This document shows positions 34,547 through 41,407 of a DNA stretch of 51,134 nt, piece by piece. The notes under the pieces are model-generated. The model had not been told where the DNA came from. It saw nothing but the letters and a program-made list of their open reading frames with translations, and ran no database searches. The position numbers were made by a program, and so were the translations under genes. The DNA lies in IMG/VR virus record IMGVR_UViG_3300022744_000038, positions 1 to 51,134 of that record. One strand, 5' to 3'. Positions within the stretch are counted from its first letter, which is position 1. Each line of letters begins with the position of its first letter. Origin of the DNA: a virus.

Positions 34547-36123
34547 TTTCTTTTCCTTCCAAATACTGCCCCGGTTAATACTCTATGTGATCTTATAGCC
34601 CCTGCCTTAATACGATTTGCATCACCTAAAGAAGCATGTGTATCGTTAGCAGGTTTTCCTCTTCCCCAAACTCCTGCCTGAGCAACCGATTGGAAGAAAT
34701 AATTGTATCCTTGAGACACTGCATCAACGTCATCATCATTCTTACAATCAGGAAATTCTGTACACTGATCTAGAAATGCATCATTCCAATCACCTTCAAT
34801 CATATGCACACGACCAAATTCACATGCAGCAAAGAATGGTAATGCACGTACAAACTTATCTCCAGTATGACGTACGTTGTGTGCAGCATATCCTGCTAAT
34901 ACGTGTGTTAGATAATGTTCAACCACCGTTTTACCCGAAGATCCCGGTTCCTGTTCTATAAGGATAGATGTTTCAAAACCATCATCTATTGCAGTAGTCT
35001 TTACAAGCTCTTCCACTTTACCGGGTGACCATTGTACGCGTTTTCTACCCAATATCCAAAAGTGGTTTGTAGCTGGATCTAAAGCAACTTCATATCCTGC
35101 TGTCCAGTCACCCGCAGCTTCGGTACCGGCCATATCCCAACTACGTAATCGCCTAATGGCTTCATTATCAGGCCGATGACGCTCTTTAATTATCCAATCC
35201 CTATTGAAATTTTCAGATGCAGTCTTTTTAGGCGCCTGTTGATATATTGCCGAAAATAAGAAAGTGCCCATCGTAGAACGTAATTCATTTAAACGTTCTG
35301 CATCATAAAATTCTGGCCACAGAGGTTCCCCAGGTACTCTGCCTAATGGATCATTCTCATTAGCAAAAGCTGGCAAATTGATCTCAGTCCATTTAGAGCC
35401 AGTGAGTCCTAACATTTTTGCAGATAAGTCTTCTGTACCCCAGCGTGTGGCAATAATAATTGCCGAACCATTCTTTTGAATACGAGACAATGCTACAGTA
35501 GCAAACCACGTATAGATGGATTCACGTGTGGTCTCAGAAACTGCCTCAGCCAGGTTTTTATAATAGTCATCTAATAACAAAATGTCAGCACCACGACCGT
35601 ATACAGCACCACCCAAACCAACGGAACGCATACCACCGCCACTTACGGTAATAAAACGATTTACACGGGCAGAATCTTTACGTACATAACATGCAGGATT
35701 AAGTAAATGTGCCCCTTCTTCAGGATCTGCATCTTCCATGATAATGTCACGCACACGTTGTCCAAATTCTTCAGCTAAATCTGCGCCATAAGAAAGGGCC
35801 ATTACTTTCTTAGTTGGCCAACGATCTAGAATCCATACAGGCAGCCATACTGAGCATAACTCAGATTTACCATGTCGTGGAGGCATAGAAATAATTAAAC
35901 GTGCATTACCTTTTTCAAGTTCTGCAGCAATCTGGGCTGAAATATACAACAGATGTTTTGCAGGTAACCAATCACCACCCGACACCTTAGTTGCTAGGGT
36001 AGCAGGAGTTAAGCGCCAGGCATCTTCACTTAGGAAGATTTTCATAGCTTCTAAGTCAATTCCCTCCAAAAGGGCTGCATGGGAGGGATTATCTGCGTAA
36101 GTATCTAAAGTAGTGTTATACAT
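34543..36123 (-). CDS. Terminase large subunit
   Basis: The 526-residue packaging motor has Walker A PPRHGKSE at residues 81-88, Walker B around ILLLDDYYKN, a coupling region near TRWG, and an RNase-H-like nuclease half with RSWDMAGTEAAGDWTAG and SILIEQEPGSSGK. It translocates and cuts the concatemeric DNA. Gene order places a DUF6527 gene and an HNH nuclease gene between it and the putative small subunit. Confidence 0.94.
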   Translation of the reverse strand: MYNTTLDTYADNPSHAALLEGIDLEAMKIFLSEDAWRLTPATLATKVSGGDWLPAKHLLYISAQIAAELEKGNARLIISMPPRHGKSELCSVWLPVWILDRWPTKKVMALSYGADLAEEFGQRVRDIIMEDADPEEGAHLLNPACYVRKDSARVNRFITVSGGGMRSVGLGGAVYGRGADILLLDDYYKNLAEAVSETTRESIYTWFATVALSRIQKNGSAIIIATRWGTEDLSAKMLGLTGSKWTEINLPAFANENDPLGRVPGEPLWPEFYDAERLNELRSTMGTFLFSAIYQQAPKKTASENFNRDWIIKERHRPDNEAIRRLRSWDMAGTEAAGDWTAGYEVALDPATNHFWILGRKRVQWSPGKVEELVKTTAIDDGFETSILIEQEPGSSGKTVVEHYLTHVLAGYAAHNVRHTGDKFVRALPFFAACEFGRVHMIEGDWNDAFLDQCTEFPDCKNDDDVDAVSQGYNYFFQSVAQAGVWGRGKPANDTHASLGDANRIKAGAIRSHRVLTGAVFGRKRK

Positions 36124-36128
36124 TATAT

Positions 36129-36518
36129 TTAGTCCTCAGAATTTTCAATATCCTTTAATGGGCGTATTTGTCCTGCCAATTTGTGTGTGCAATCACTTAA
36201 AAATTCCACCATACCATCACGTATAAATATATGACAACGTTTACATGAAGTAGGACATCCTTCCAGCTCGCTATCATTGCAATGACGACAGTTGGGTGGT
36301 TGTGGCTGTCCTGATACGTAATGTCCGGTAAAATTTACTACAGATGGCGATACCGTAGGTTTTTCAAGATCACCATTAAATGACCACTTAGTAGCTGTCA
36401 TAAACGTTGATGGAGGTGCATTTTCAGGAGCAACGTTAATATAATGGGTATGTTCGCATCCTTCGCAATACCATTGAAGCAAGTGTGGATGATGCTTATT
36501 GAATTGAACCTTAGGCAT
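36129..36518 (-). CDS. DUF6527-like cysteine-rich protein
   Basis: The 129-residue protein shows the DUF6527 pattern: WYCEGCEHTHYI, then ATKWSFNGDLEKPTVSPSV, then CRHCNDSELEGC, CKRCHIFIRDG and a final LAGQIRPLKDI. Multiple CxxC pairs suggest zinc. Such proteins are frequent next to phage packaging genes; their role is unknown. It overlaps the HNH gene by eight bases. Confidence 0.78.
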   Translation of the reverse strand: MPKVQFNKHHPHLLQWYCEGCEHTHYINVAPENAPPSTFMTATKWSFNGDLEKPTVSPSVVNFTGHYVSGQPQPPNCRHCNDSELEGCPTSCKRCHIFIRDGMVEFLSDCTHKLAGQIRPLKDIENSED

Positions 36519-37197
36519 AATAATCTAACTTAGCTCCTTTCTGCAGGTTTTCTTTACTTGGAATCATACGCAAATTACTAATTGCCCAACATTTTTGAAA
36601 TTCCTCATCACCTATTTCGTTAGACTCAAACGAGGAGTGAGGTTGAATGTGGTCCAAATGATAGCCGTCCTTAAAACTTTGGATAAGTGATATACCATAC
36701 ATATCCTGGACTTCGTGCATTAGCTTACGTTTAAGATCGAATAGCTTATAGCCCAAATAAAACTCTAAGTTAGTCTGAATATCTTTAGGAATTTCTTCTT
36801 TAGGCCATTCATTCTTAATACGTGTAACAGTATAATGAGTAAGACGCGCTATAGGATCTTTTAGTCGACGCTCTTTAGATAACCCATTTTTACAAGTTTT
36901 ACAGTATGCTGCAAAACCATCGCTAGAAGTATCATGTTTAGGAAATTCCGTGATAGGCTGTAACTCACCGCATTTGGAACATTTCTTCTGTGTAAGTTTA
37001 CCTTTACTTGATGGCCTACGCTCCGCCATTGAGCGGCTAGAAACAGAATGTTGTTCTTCATCTTGCGGGTAAATGTCTTTATGCAGCCTTTGCGGACTGA
37101 TTACAGGCAACACTTTTTGAAATGCCGAATATTCTTTAGGCATCTGCGTCATTAGAGGAGATAAGCGCACATTAAGTAATGGGTCTTTGCTAATCAT
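36511..37197 (-). CDS. HNH endonuclease with zinc ribbon
   Basis: The protein is up to 228 residues. A zinc ribbon (CSKCGELQPITEF, then CKTCK) comes first, followed by an HNH core: GYHLDHIQPHSSF, then CWAISNLRMIPSKENLQKG. HNH nucleases next to terminases are needed for packaging cuts in several siphoviruses, which fits this place between the small and large subunits. The ATG at 37197 overlaps the previous stop region but has no good ribosome binding site, so the real start may be further in. Confidence 0.82.
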   Translation of the reverse strand: MISKDPLLNVRLSPLMTQMPKEYSAFQKVLPVISPQRLHKDIYPQDEEQHSVSSRSMAERRPSSKGKLTQKKCSKCGELQPITEFPKHDTSSDGFAAYCKTCKNGLSKERRLKDPIARLTHYTVTRIKNEWPKEEIPKDIQTNLEFYLGYKLFDLKRKLMHEVQDMYGISLIQSFKDGYHLDHIQPHSSFESNEIGDEEFQKCWAISNLRMIPSKENLQKGAKLDYYA

Positions 37198-38331
37198 CTA
37201 TAATTGTCCGAGACTAGGAGTTGGTGCTTGTGTAGGTTGACTGACGCGGATAATGATTTCTTGTGCCATTTTAGTTAATTCAGGGCTACGCAAGATTTCA
37301 GCCATTTTTGACACATTTTGCGCATTTTTAGCGGAAATTTCACTGTTTTCTGCGATTATTCCTACATTATTCTTTTCTGCAATTGTGCGCATAATTACTT
37401 CAGCAGATGTACCTGCTTGCATTTCTGCAGCACTTCCAGGACTATTTGGATTCAATCCTACAGAAATACGCTGCAATTGGGCAGCAGTTTTCAGGAATTC
37501 AATAAAAGCTTTCGGAGACATTGTTTCTGCAAGTTCTTCTGTGTTTGCAGTCAAATACGCATCGCAAACAGCTAGTAATCGTGCTGACATCGCATAATGT
37601 ACGTCTTCAGTCTCAAAGCTACGGCGCTCACGCTCTTTGCGGCGATGTGCTGCGAAGAACATATCATATGCACGTGTACGTTGAGCCCAATTATAAATAT
37701 GAAAAAGCTCTTCTAATTGTTTGACAGTAGGTCTGTAAGGCAGCTCCATCAGCATAGGTGAATGTAATACACCAATAAGTTGACGAGCACCTGCCTGTGC
37801 TAAATGTAGATAGCATTCAAACATTAAGAAGGCTTCGGATGGTTCAAATGCGAACTGATGCCAGAAAGGAGTCCCCTCTATCGTGGGATATCCTTCGGCA
37901 TAATCCAGATTCACATACGCAGCGACTAAATCGCGATCGTACTGAGCCACTTGCTTGCGGTAAGCTTCTTGCTCCTGCTCGGGCGTCGGGTGTATGGAAT
38001 GAGCAGGTTGGAGTGCGGGTTTGGGAGGGCTTACACTTTCAAGTGAGGACTCAGGGGCGTTATGGAATCCATTGGAGGTCGCAGTAATTGAACCATCCGA
38101 ATTGTGTTGGTTAGGTTGGTATGTAAGTAGTAGGGTTTGCTGAGTTTTGGAAGCTTGCACAGCATTTTTACCCAAAGTAGTTACTGGAGGAATTGGACGC
38201 GCAGGTAACATGTCTGTACGATAAATACCATCAGGAAGACCCAAATGGTTCATAGGTACACGTGCGTTCAACTCCCGCATTTGCTGTGCGAGGGCTGTCG
38301 TATTACCAAAAATGTTAGAAGTGCTATCCAT
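37198..38331 (-). CDS. Putative terminase small subunit
   Basis: The 377-residue protein has a probably disordered Pro/Gln/Ser-rich N-terminal third (residues 35-120). A helical middle follows (about residues 150-300; AFLMFECYLHLAQAGARQL, EELFHIYNWAQRTRAYDMFF). No exact family match is recognised. It is the first late gene after a strong promoter and is followed by HNH, DUF6527 and large terminase genes, the usual place of the small subunit. The ATG lies at the expected transcription start and has no ribosome binding site. Confidence 0.6.
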   Translation of the reverse strand: MDSTSNIFGNTTALAQQMRELNARVPMNHLGLPDGIYRTDMLPARPIPPVTTLGKNAVQASKTQQTLLLTYQPNQHNSDGSITATSNGFHNAPESSLESVSPPKPALQPAHSIHPTPEQEQEAYRKQVAQYDRDLVAAYVNLDYAEGYPTIEGTPFWHQFAFEPSEAFLMFECYLHLAQAGARQLIGVLHSPMLMELPYRPTVKQLEELFHIYNWAQRTRAYDMFFAAHRRKERERRSFETEDVHYAMSARLLAVCDAYLTANTEELAETMSPKAFIEFLKTAAQLQRISVGLNPNSPGSAAEMQAGTSAEVIMRTIAEKNNVGIIAENSEISAKNAQNVSKMAEILRSPELTKMAQEIIIRVSQPTQAPTPSLGQL

Positions 38332-38676
38332 ACAATATATTATATAGGACTATTTAAAGGAATTCAACAAGATTTTTGGTACATTTGATGGACAGGGTTA
38401 TGTAGCCCAGGGTTTGTACGGAAAAAATGCTTATAAATTTTTGGGTGCTGGGCGCCAGGACAGAATTATGGAAAATCCGTATCATAAAATTATTAGCCAA
38501 TAGGCATAAATGCCTATAAAGTGTGGGGTAATTAAATGTTACAGTCAGGCTAAACAAAAAACTTTTATTACGCAGAAATCTGTTTTATTTTTTTAAATTC
38601 TGTTATATAATATATTTATAAGATGAGTTAAAAAATCATTTTATATAACTTTTAATTTTACAGAAAGAGAAATATT
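38332..38676. promoter_or_regulatory. Divergent intergenic region
   Basis: This 345-base gap separates the leftward late genes and the rightward accessory genes. It holds the late promoter at its left end. A perfect dyad TAGGCAT-AA-ATGCCTA at 38501-38516 looks like a regulator site, with CTATAAAG just behind it. A plus-strand -10 candidate, TATAAT at 38606-38611, has no clear -35. The 15-base TAATATATTTATAAG at 38608-38622 recurs at 49961-49975, where it overlaps another promoter. I see no gene in it. Confidence 0.5.
38339..38367 (-). promoter_or_regulatory. Late promoter with extended -10 element
   Basis: On the minus strand TTGAAT (38367-38362) and TATAAT (38344-38339) are 17 bases apart, with GTCCTA just before the -10 box. 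The predicted transcript start falls at about 38332, right next to the ATG at 38331. Confidence 0.75.
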
Positions 38677-38925
38677 ATGACTACTAACGCAAAAACTAAA
38701 ACTGCTAAAACTACTAAAACGCCTAAAACTGCAACGACTCAAACGACTCCTAAATACGATCTGGCGACATTACCTACAACATCTGCAAAGATCCGCTACT
38801 TAGCAAGTCAGGGCCTTACACGTAGTGAGATTGTAAAGGTAATGAGTGAGCATCTCGGACATAGCATTCGATATCAACACGTACGAAACGTGCTCATTCA
38901 ACCGCTCAAACGGCCTGCTGTATAA
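38677..38925 (+). CDS. Small HTH protein, paralogue 1
   Basis: The 82-residue protein has a Thr/Lys-rich N-terminal tail (alternating TKTAKTTKTPKT) and a C-terminal HTH-like part: TSAKIRYLASQGLTRSEIV, then a basic IRYQHVRNVLIQPLKRPA. The second half is shared with the minus-strand gene at 39912-40181. A DNA-binding regulator is likely. An AAAGAGAAA site precedes the ATG. A strong hairpin follows the stop. Confidence 0.75.
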   Translation: MTTNAKTKTAKTTKTPKTATTQTTPKYDLATLPTTSAKIRYLASQGLTRSEIVKVMSEHLGHSIRYQHVRNVLIQPLKRPAV

Positions 38926-38934
38926 CTAAACGAT

Positions 38935-38963
38935 AGATCGAAGACAGACAAAGTCTTCGATCT
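38935..38963 (+). terminator. Strong hairpin after HTH paralogue 1
   Basis: AGATCGAAGAC at 38935-38945 pairs perfectly with GTCTTCGATCT at 38953-38963 (11 base pairs, seven-base loop). The following CTCCCTT is a weak T-run, so it may act as a partial terminator or an RNA-stabilising element. Confidence 0.55.
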
Positions 38964-38987
38964 CTCCCTTAACGATAAGGATATTAC

Positions 38988-39074
38988 ATGTTAGAATTTT
39001 TCGGTTGGTGCCTTTGTGGTGCGTTAGTGATGTACACAGTGATAAGTATCTTTCAAACTGTCGTACTAAATTAG
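38988..39074 (+). CDS. 28-residue single-pass membrane peptide
   Basis: The short frame encodes one hydrophobic helix (FGWCLCGALVMYTVISIFQ) between short polar ends. AAGGAT lies seven bases before the ATG, and a terminator begins at the stop codon. Its placement between a hairpin and a terminator supports a real small gene; the role is unknown. Confidence 0.5.
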   Translation: MLEFFGWCLCGALVMYTVISIFQTVVLN

Positions 39075-39110
39075 TTAAAAGCCCTAACATCTCTGTCAGG
39101 GCTTTTAATT
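39075..39110 (+). terminator. Rho-independent terminator
   Basis: TTAAAAGCCCT at 39075-39085 pairs with AGGGCTTTTAA at 39098-39108, with the T-run inside the 3' arm. The 12-base loop is CTCTG-rich. It closes the first small rightward unit. The symmetrical A and T runs could also stop leftward transcripts. Confidence 0.82.
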
Positions 39111-39225
39111 TACGTCCGGGCTAGTGACCGCCCACCAGGTCCTCCTACAAACCCTACTTGGTCCTTGGCACGCCCATGAAGCGGGGACAGATAAATTAAA
39201 TATGCGGCCGACATATAAATAATAC

Positions 39226-39255
39226 TTGCGACCTATACGGACTGTATTATATAAT
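39226..39255 (+). promoter_or_regulatory. Promoter of the second small rightward unit
   Basis: TTGCGA at 39226-39231 and TATAAT at 39250-39255 are 18 bases apart, just before the gene at 39289. Its -35 contains TGCGACC, a motif that recurs twice at 40967-41000 next to another promoter. Confidence 0.6.
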
Positions 39256-39288
39256 AAGGAATAATAAATAATTAATTAGGAGATAAAC

Positions 39289-39507
39289 ATGCCGACTATC
39301 GATTTAAATAAAGCGCAGGCCTCGGTTCTTTTAGATATAATTTTTATTGCGACCGACGCCGATATCCTTACCGACTCGCAAGTTAACCTGCTGACATACG
39401 TCTCGAGCATGTTAGTCGATCCGACAGACATGCCTACAGTTAAAGACGGCTCTACTGACGGAGTTATCGAGGTCAGTGCGGGTGTCTTTAAAAATAGAAC
39501 ATGGTAA
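39289..39507 (+). CDS. Small acidic protein of unknown function
   Basis: The 72-residue acidic protein (DLNKAQASVLLDIIFIATDA, then a Thr/Asp-rich middle) has a strong TAGGAG site before its ATG and a promoter of its own. No domain recognised. It is followed by a second small gene 19 bases later, and both end before a terminator. Confidence 0.6.
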   Translation: MPTIDLNKAQASVLLDIIFIATDADILTDSQVNLLTYVSSMLVDPTDMPTVKDGSTDGVIEVSAGVFKNRTW

Positions 39508-39526
39508 CGATGAATAGGAGACCTGG

Positions 39527-39703
39527 ATGACTAAACAGATTAATATTACCGAAGAACAACGACAAATGTTGATCAGTGCCATGACAGACGAACTAGACCG
39601 TTTAAATGCGGTCAAGATGTCAGCCTACAGCCCAACACAATACGCGGACGCTGTGGCCTCTATTAAAATAGCTGAGTCCATCCTTTATATTTTGGGCGAC
39701 TAA
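39527..39703 (+). CDS. 58-residue helical protein
   Basis: The short frame has AGGAGACCTGG just before the ATG and encodes a mostly helical, acidic peptide (ITEEQRQMLISAMTDELDRL and onward). It shares the promoter of the preceding gene and lies 25 bases before a terminator, which supports it as real. Role unknown. Confidence 0.55.
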   Translation: MTKQINITEEQRQMLISAMTDELDRLNAVKMSAYSPTQYADAVASIKIAESILYILGD

Positions 39704-39728
39704 AATGTCAGTGTTGACTAAAATAATT

Positions 39729-39753
39729 GGGCCTTCGGGCTCTTTTATTTTCC
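39729..39753 (+). terminator. TTCG-tetraloop terminator
   Basis: GGGCC at 39729-39733, the TTCG loop, and GGCTC at 39738-39742 form a compact stem with one G-T wobble, followed by TTTTATTTT. It closes the unit of two small genes. Confidence 0.75.
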
Positions 39754-39815
39754 CTAGCTGGGGCCCTCCCAAGTCCAAAACTCGCGACCGCCCCTAGTCC
39801 ACCTACCAAGGTAGC

Positions 39816-39873
39816 CTGGTGTCATGTCAAGGTCCTAGGCTGCGACTAAAAGCGGGCTGGTGATCATGTCAAG
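39816..39873 (+). repeat. Direct repeat pair between converging small genes
   Basis: CTGGTG-TCATGTCAAG at 39816-39831 and CTGGTGATCATGTCAAG at 39857-39873 differ by one inserted base and start 41 bases apart, about four helical turns. The second copy overlaps the terminator stem of the minus-strand gene. The purpose is unknown; protein binding is possible. Confidence 0.5.
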
Positions 39874-39893
39874 CGACACAATACTCCCAGCCC
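39854..39893 (-). terminator. Terminator of the minus-strand HTH gene
   Basis: On the minus strand GGGCTGG (39893-39887) pairs with CCAGCCC (39860-39854), a 7-base-pair GC-rich stem with a 26-base loop, followed by GCTTTT. It is located right after the stop of HTH paralogue 2. Confidence 0.55.
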
Positions 39894-39911
39894 TGCCGTT
39901 AGTCTAACGAA

Positions 39912-40181
39912 CTACTCGGTAACAACCGTAGCAGGACGTTTAAGTGGCGTGATCAACACATTACGTACGTGCTGGTACTTAATGTTCATCGCACGCGCAA
40001 TGTCTCCACGACTGAAGCCTTGCCCAGCAAGAGTCCGAATCTTGGTACTTTTGGACATCTTTGCGTCAGTGGCTTCGAGGGCTGCAAGTGCCTTAGCTGC
40101 GTCACTGCGGACATCTTCGCTTGGGACCTCTACTTGTGCGGTTTTGGTTGCTTTGTTGGATACTTTTGATGCATGTGCCAT
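39912..40181 (-). CDS. Small HTH protein, paralogue 2
   Basis: The 89-residue protein has the only minus-strand gene in the 38.5-51 kb part. It has a Lys/Ala/Glu-rich N-terminus and a C-terminal part matching paralogue 1: STKIRTLAGQGFSRGDIA, then IKYQHVRNVLITPLKRPA. It lacks the six to seven extra residues found between the two motifs in paralogue 1. An upstream ATG extends the frame to 40217, but AAGGAGA before the ATG at 40181 decides the start. Its opposite direction and own terminator suggest a regulator of a nearby promoter. Confidence 0.78.
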   Translation of the reverse strand: MAHASKVSNKATKTAQVEVPSEDVRSDAAKALAALEATDAKMSKSTKIRTLAGQGFSRGDIARAMNIKYQHVRNVLITPLKRPATVVTE

Positions 40182-40371
40182 GGTTTGTCTCCTTGTGTTA
40201 AACGTTGAACTCATCATCTATATTAAGTATATCTCAGGGTCTTACGTCTAATCAATTGAAATCTCATAGTCCAAACTGAAATTTCAGATGGTTCAAAGTT
40301 TTTGGACATACCGAAAAAATATTTTGGGGTTACCAACATTTGACCTCTTGATTTGACCTTATGGATTGCTA

Positions 40372-40500
40372 TATAATGTGTGGATCATGGCGGTCATATG
40401 GTTGACCAAGTAGGGCTCGGAGGCGGCCCGACGATGATTGGAGTAGAAAGAGCTTGTGCGACTACGTACGAAGCAAGACCAACTAGTTTCAATAATTTCG
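40372..40500 (+). ncRNA. Possible small non-coding RNA after an isolated -10 box
   Basis: TATAAT at 40372-40377 preceded by TTGC, with two TTGACC stretches upstream at non-standard distance, leads into a 120-base GC-richer patch. It has small stems: GGTCA with TGACC (40392-40407), GGGC with GCCC (40413-40429) and a CTTG...CAAG pair (40452-40475). Only an eight-codon frame opens. An RNA product is a guess from composition and stems. Confidence 0.3.
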
Positions 40501-40512
40501 TTAGTTTCTTTT

Positions 40513-40870
40513 GGAAATTTGTTAGTTTCGTTAGTTAGTTAGTTTTTCTATATATTTTTTTTTTTATGTGTATAATTATAAAATTTTCCTAATGTCCTTG
40601 ATATTTTTTATAAGACTTTATTGCTTTAAGGCACTTTTTAGGAACACTCACAATTTTTTAAACTTTAATAAAATAACTAACTAATTAACTATAGTACTAA
40701 ATTATTGATTTTAAACAATTGACAATATGCCGACCAATCAAATTAACTACTGTACCTCAAAATTGCACAACAACATCCCAAACACAAAAATTCTCGATGC
40801 ACTAGCCATGCATTTTTACAAAATTCCGCTGATGTTCCCAAAAAGTAATTAACGAAACTAACAAAATTCC
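40513..40870. repeat. Long-spaced inverted repeat
   Basis: The 21 bases at 40513-40533 (GGAAATTTGTTAGTTTCG and three more) match the reverse complement of 40850-40870 at 20 of 21 positions. The arms are 316 bases apart. The left arm continues into tandem TTAG repeats. They might mark an origin, the ends of a former insertion, or paired protein sites. No transposase lies between them. Confidence 0.6.
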
Positions 40871-40966
40871 TAGGAATTTTTATGGGTTTTTAGTAGTTAC
40901 TAGTAGTTACTAATTTTATTACTATAGTGAACTATTATAAAAAGTTCCCAAGTTTAGGGAGTAGCC

Positions 40967-41000
40967 TGCGACCATTAAAAAATTTGGTGCGACCATCAAA
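40967..41000 (+). repeat. TGCGACCAT direct repeats next to a promoter
   Basis: TGCGACCATTAAA at 40967-40979 and TGCGACCATCAAA at 40988-41000 begin 21 bases apart, two helical turns, and sit just before a -35 box. TGCGACC occurs a third time inside the promoter at 39226. This looks like an operator for a regulator that would sit on one face of the helix. Confidence 0.5.
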
Positions 41001-41006
41001 TAACTC

Positions 41007-41035
41007 TTGTGACTTTTATAAATCTATTATATATT
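41007..41035 (+). promoter_or_regulatory. Promoter of the 41.1 kb gene cluster
   Basis: TTGTGA at 41007-41012 and TATATT at 41030-41035 are 17 bases apart. Transcription would start about 60 bases before the ATG at 41100, with a leader holding repeated TTAACC. Confidence 0.58.
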
Positions 41036-41099
41036 AGAAGTATGATTACAGTTTGATCATTTATTACCTTTAACCTTAACCTTAACCGAAAGAACTATT

Positions 41100-41306
41100 A
41101 TGCGCAGTCAATATTATCGTACTTGTCAAAAACCTTCTGAAGTCCGTGATGTTACGGAACAATTTAAAGGTGCTCGTGATGCCTTTGAACGTTTGCCCCT
41201 TAACGCGCAAATCATTGAACTTGCATCAATTCAACACCAGCCGCTTAATGCGGTGGCCAAGAGATTGCACGTAGATGTTCAACACATCTTGGCAGTCACA
41301 AATTAA
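41100..41306 (+). CDS. Small HTH-like protein, distant third relative
   Basis: The 68-residue protein ends with NAQIIELASIQHQPLNAVA, then KRLHVDVQHILAVTN. This follows the same helix pattern as the two HTH paralogues (xKIRxLAxQG..., then YQHVRNVL) with weak identity. It is the first gene after the 41.0 kb promoter. It may be a regulator or a nucleoid-type protein. The ribosome binding site (GAAAGAAC) is weak. Confidence 0.6.
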   Translation: MRSQYYRTCQKPSEVRDVTEQFKGARDAFERLPLNAQIIELASIQHQPLNAVAKRLHVDVQHILAVTN

Positions 41307-41324
41307 CTAGTTACCTATTGTATG

Positions 41325-41385
41325 TTACATTAGGGCGTTCACACAACACACACACACACACCTACGTGCAAGCGCTTTAATGTAA
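41325..41385 (+). other. Leader hairpin with AC-repeat loop
   Basis: TTACATTAGGGCG at 41325-41337 can pair with CGCTTTAATGTAA at 41373-41385 over 13 positions (two G-U pairs). The 35-base loop contains a run of AC dinucleotides. It lies between two genes, and the next gene's CAGGAG site begins eight bases after the stem. No T-run follows, so it is more likely a leader structure than a terminator. Confidence 0.45.
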
Positions 41386-41407
41386 CCCTAACCTGCAGGA
41401 GACATTC

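Larger units (their letters stand above)
40182..41099. other. AT-rich non-coding region, candidate origin or control region
   Basis: About 920 bases without a convincing gene. It holds, in order, a TATAAT at 40372-40377 with weak -35, a GC-richer patch to about 40500, long A/T runs, a near-perfect 21-base inverted repeat (40513-40533 and 40850-40870), CATGCAT-like dyads, several TTAACTA/TAGTTA repeats, two TGCGACCAT direct repeats and a promoter at its right end. Such composition is common in phage origins. There is no replication initiator gene here to prove it. Confidence 0.45.

Noticed and set aside
36123-36160. Promoter directly before the large terminase gene (TTGAAA and TATAAT)
   Set aside because: The spacing is about 15 bases and the boxes lie in coding sequence of the gene before it; the gene is served well enough by the operon promoter.
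38354-38557. Minus-strand frame of 67 codons in the divergent gap
   Set aside because: It overlaps the late promoter, has no ribosome binding site and reads like random AT-rich sequence.
40353-40377. TTGACC plus TATAAT as a full promoter
   Set aside because: The spacing is only 13 bases, and the other TTGACC is 26 bases away; the -10 box alone is kept as part of a weak candidate RNA.
41340-41362. AC dinucleotide run as a CRISPR or microsatellite system
   Set aside because: A single short run inside a hairpin loop; no repeat-spacer structure exists anywhere in the window.
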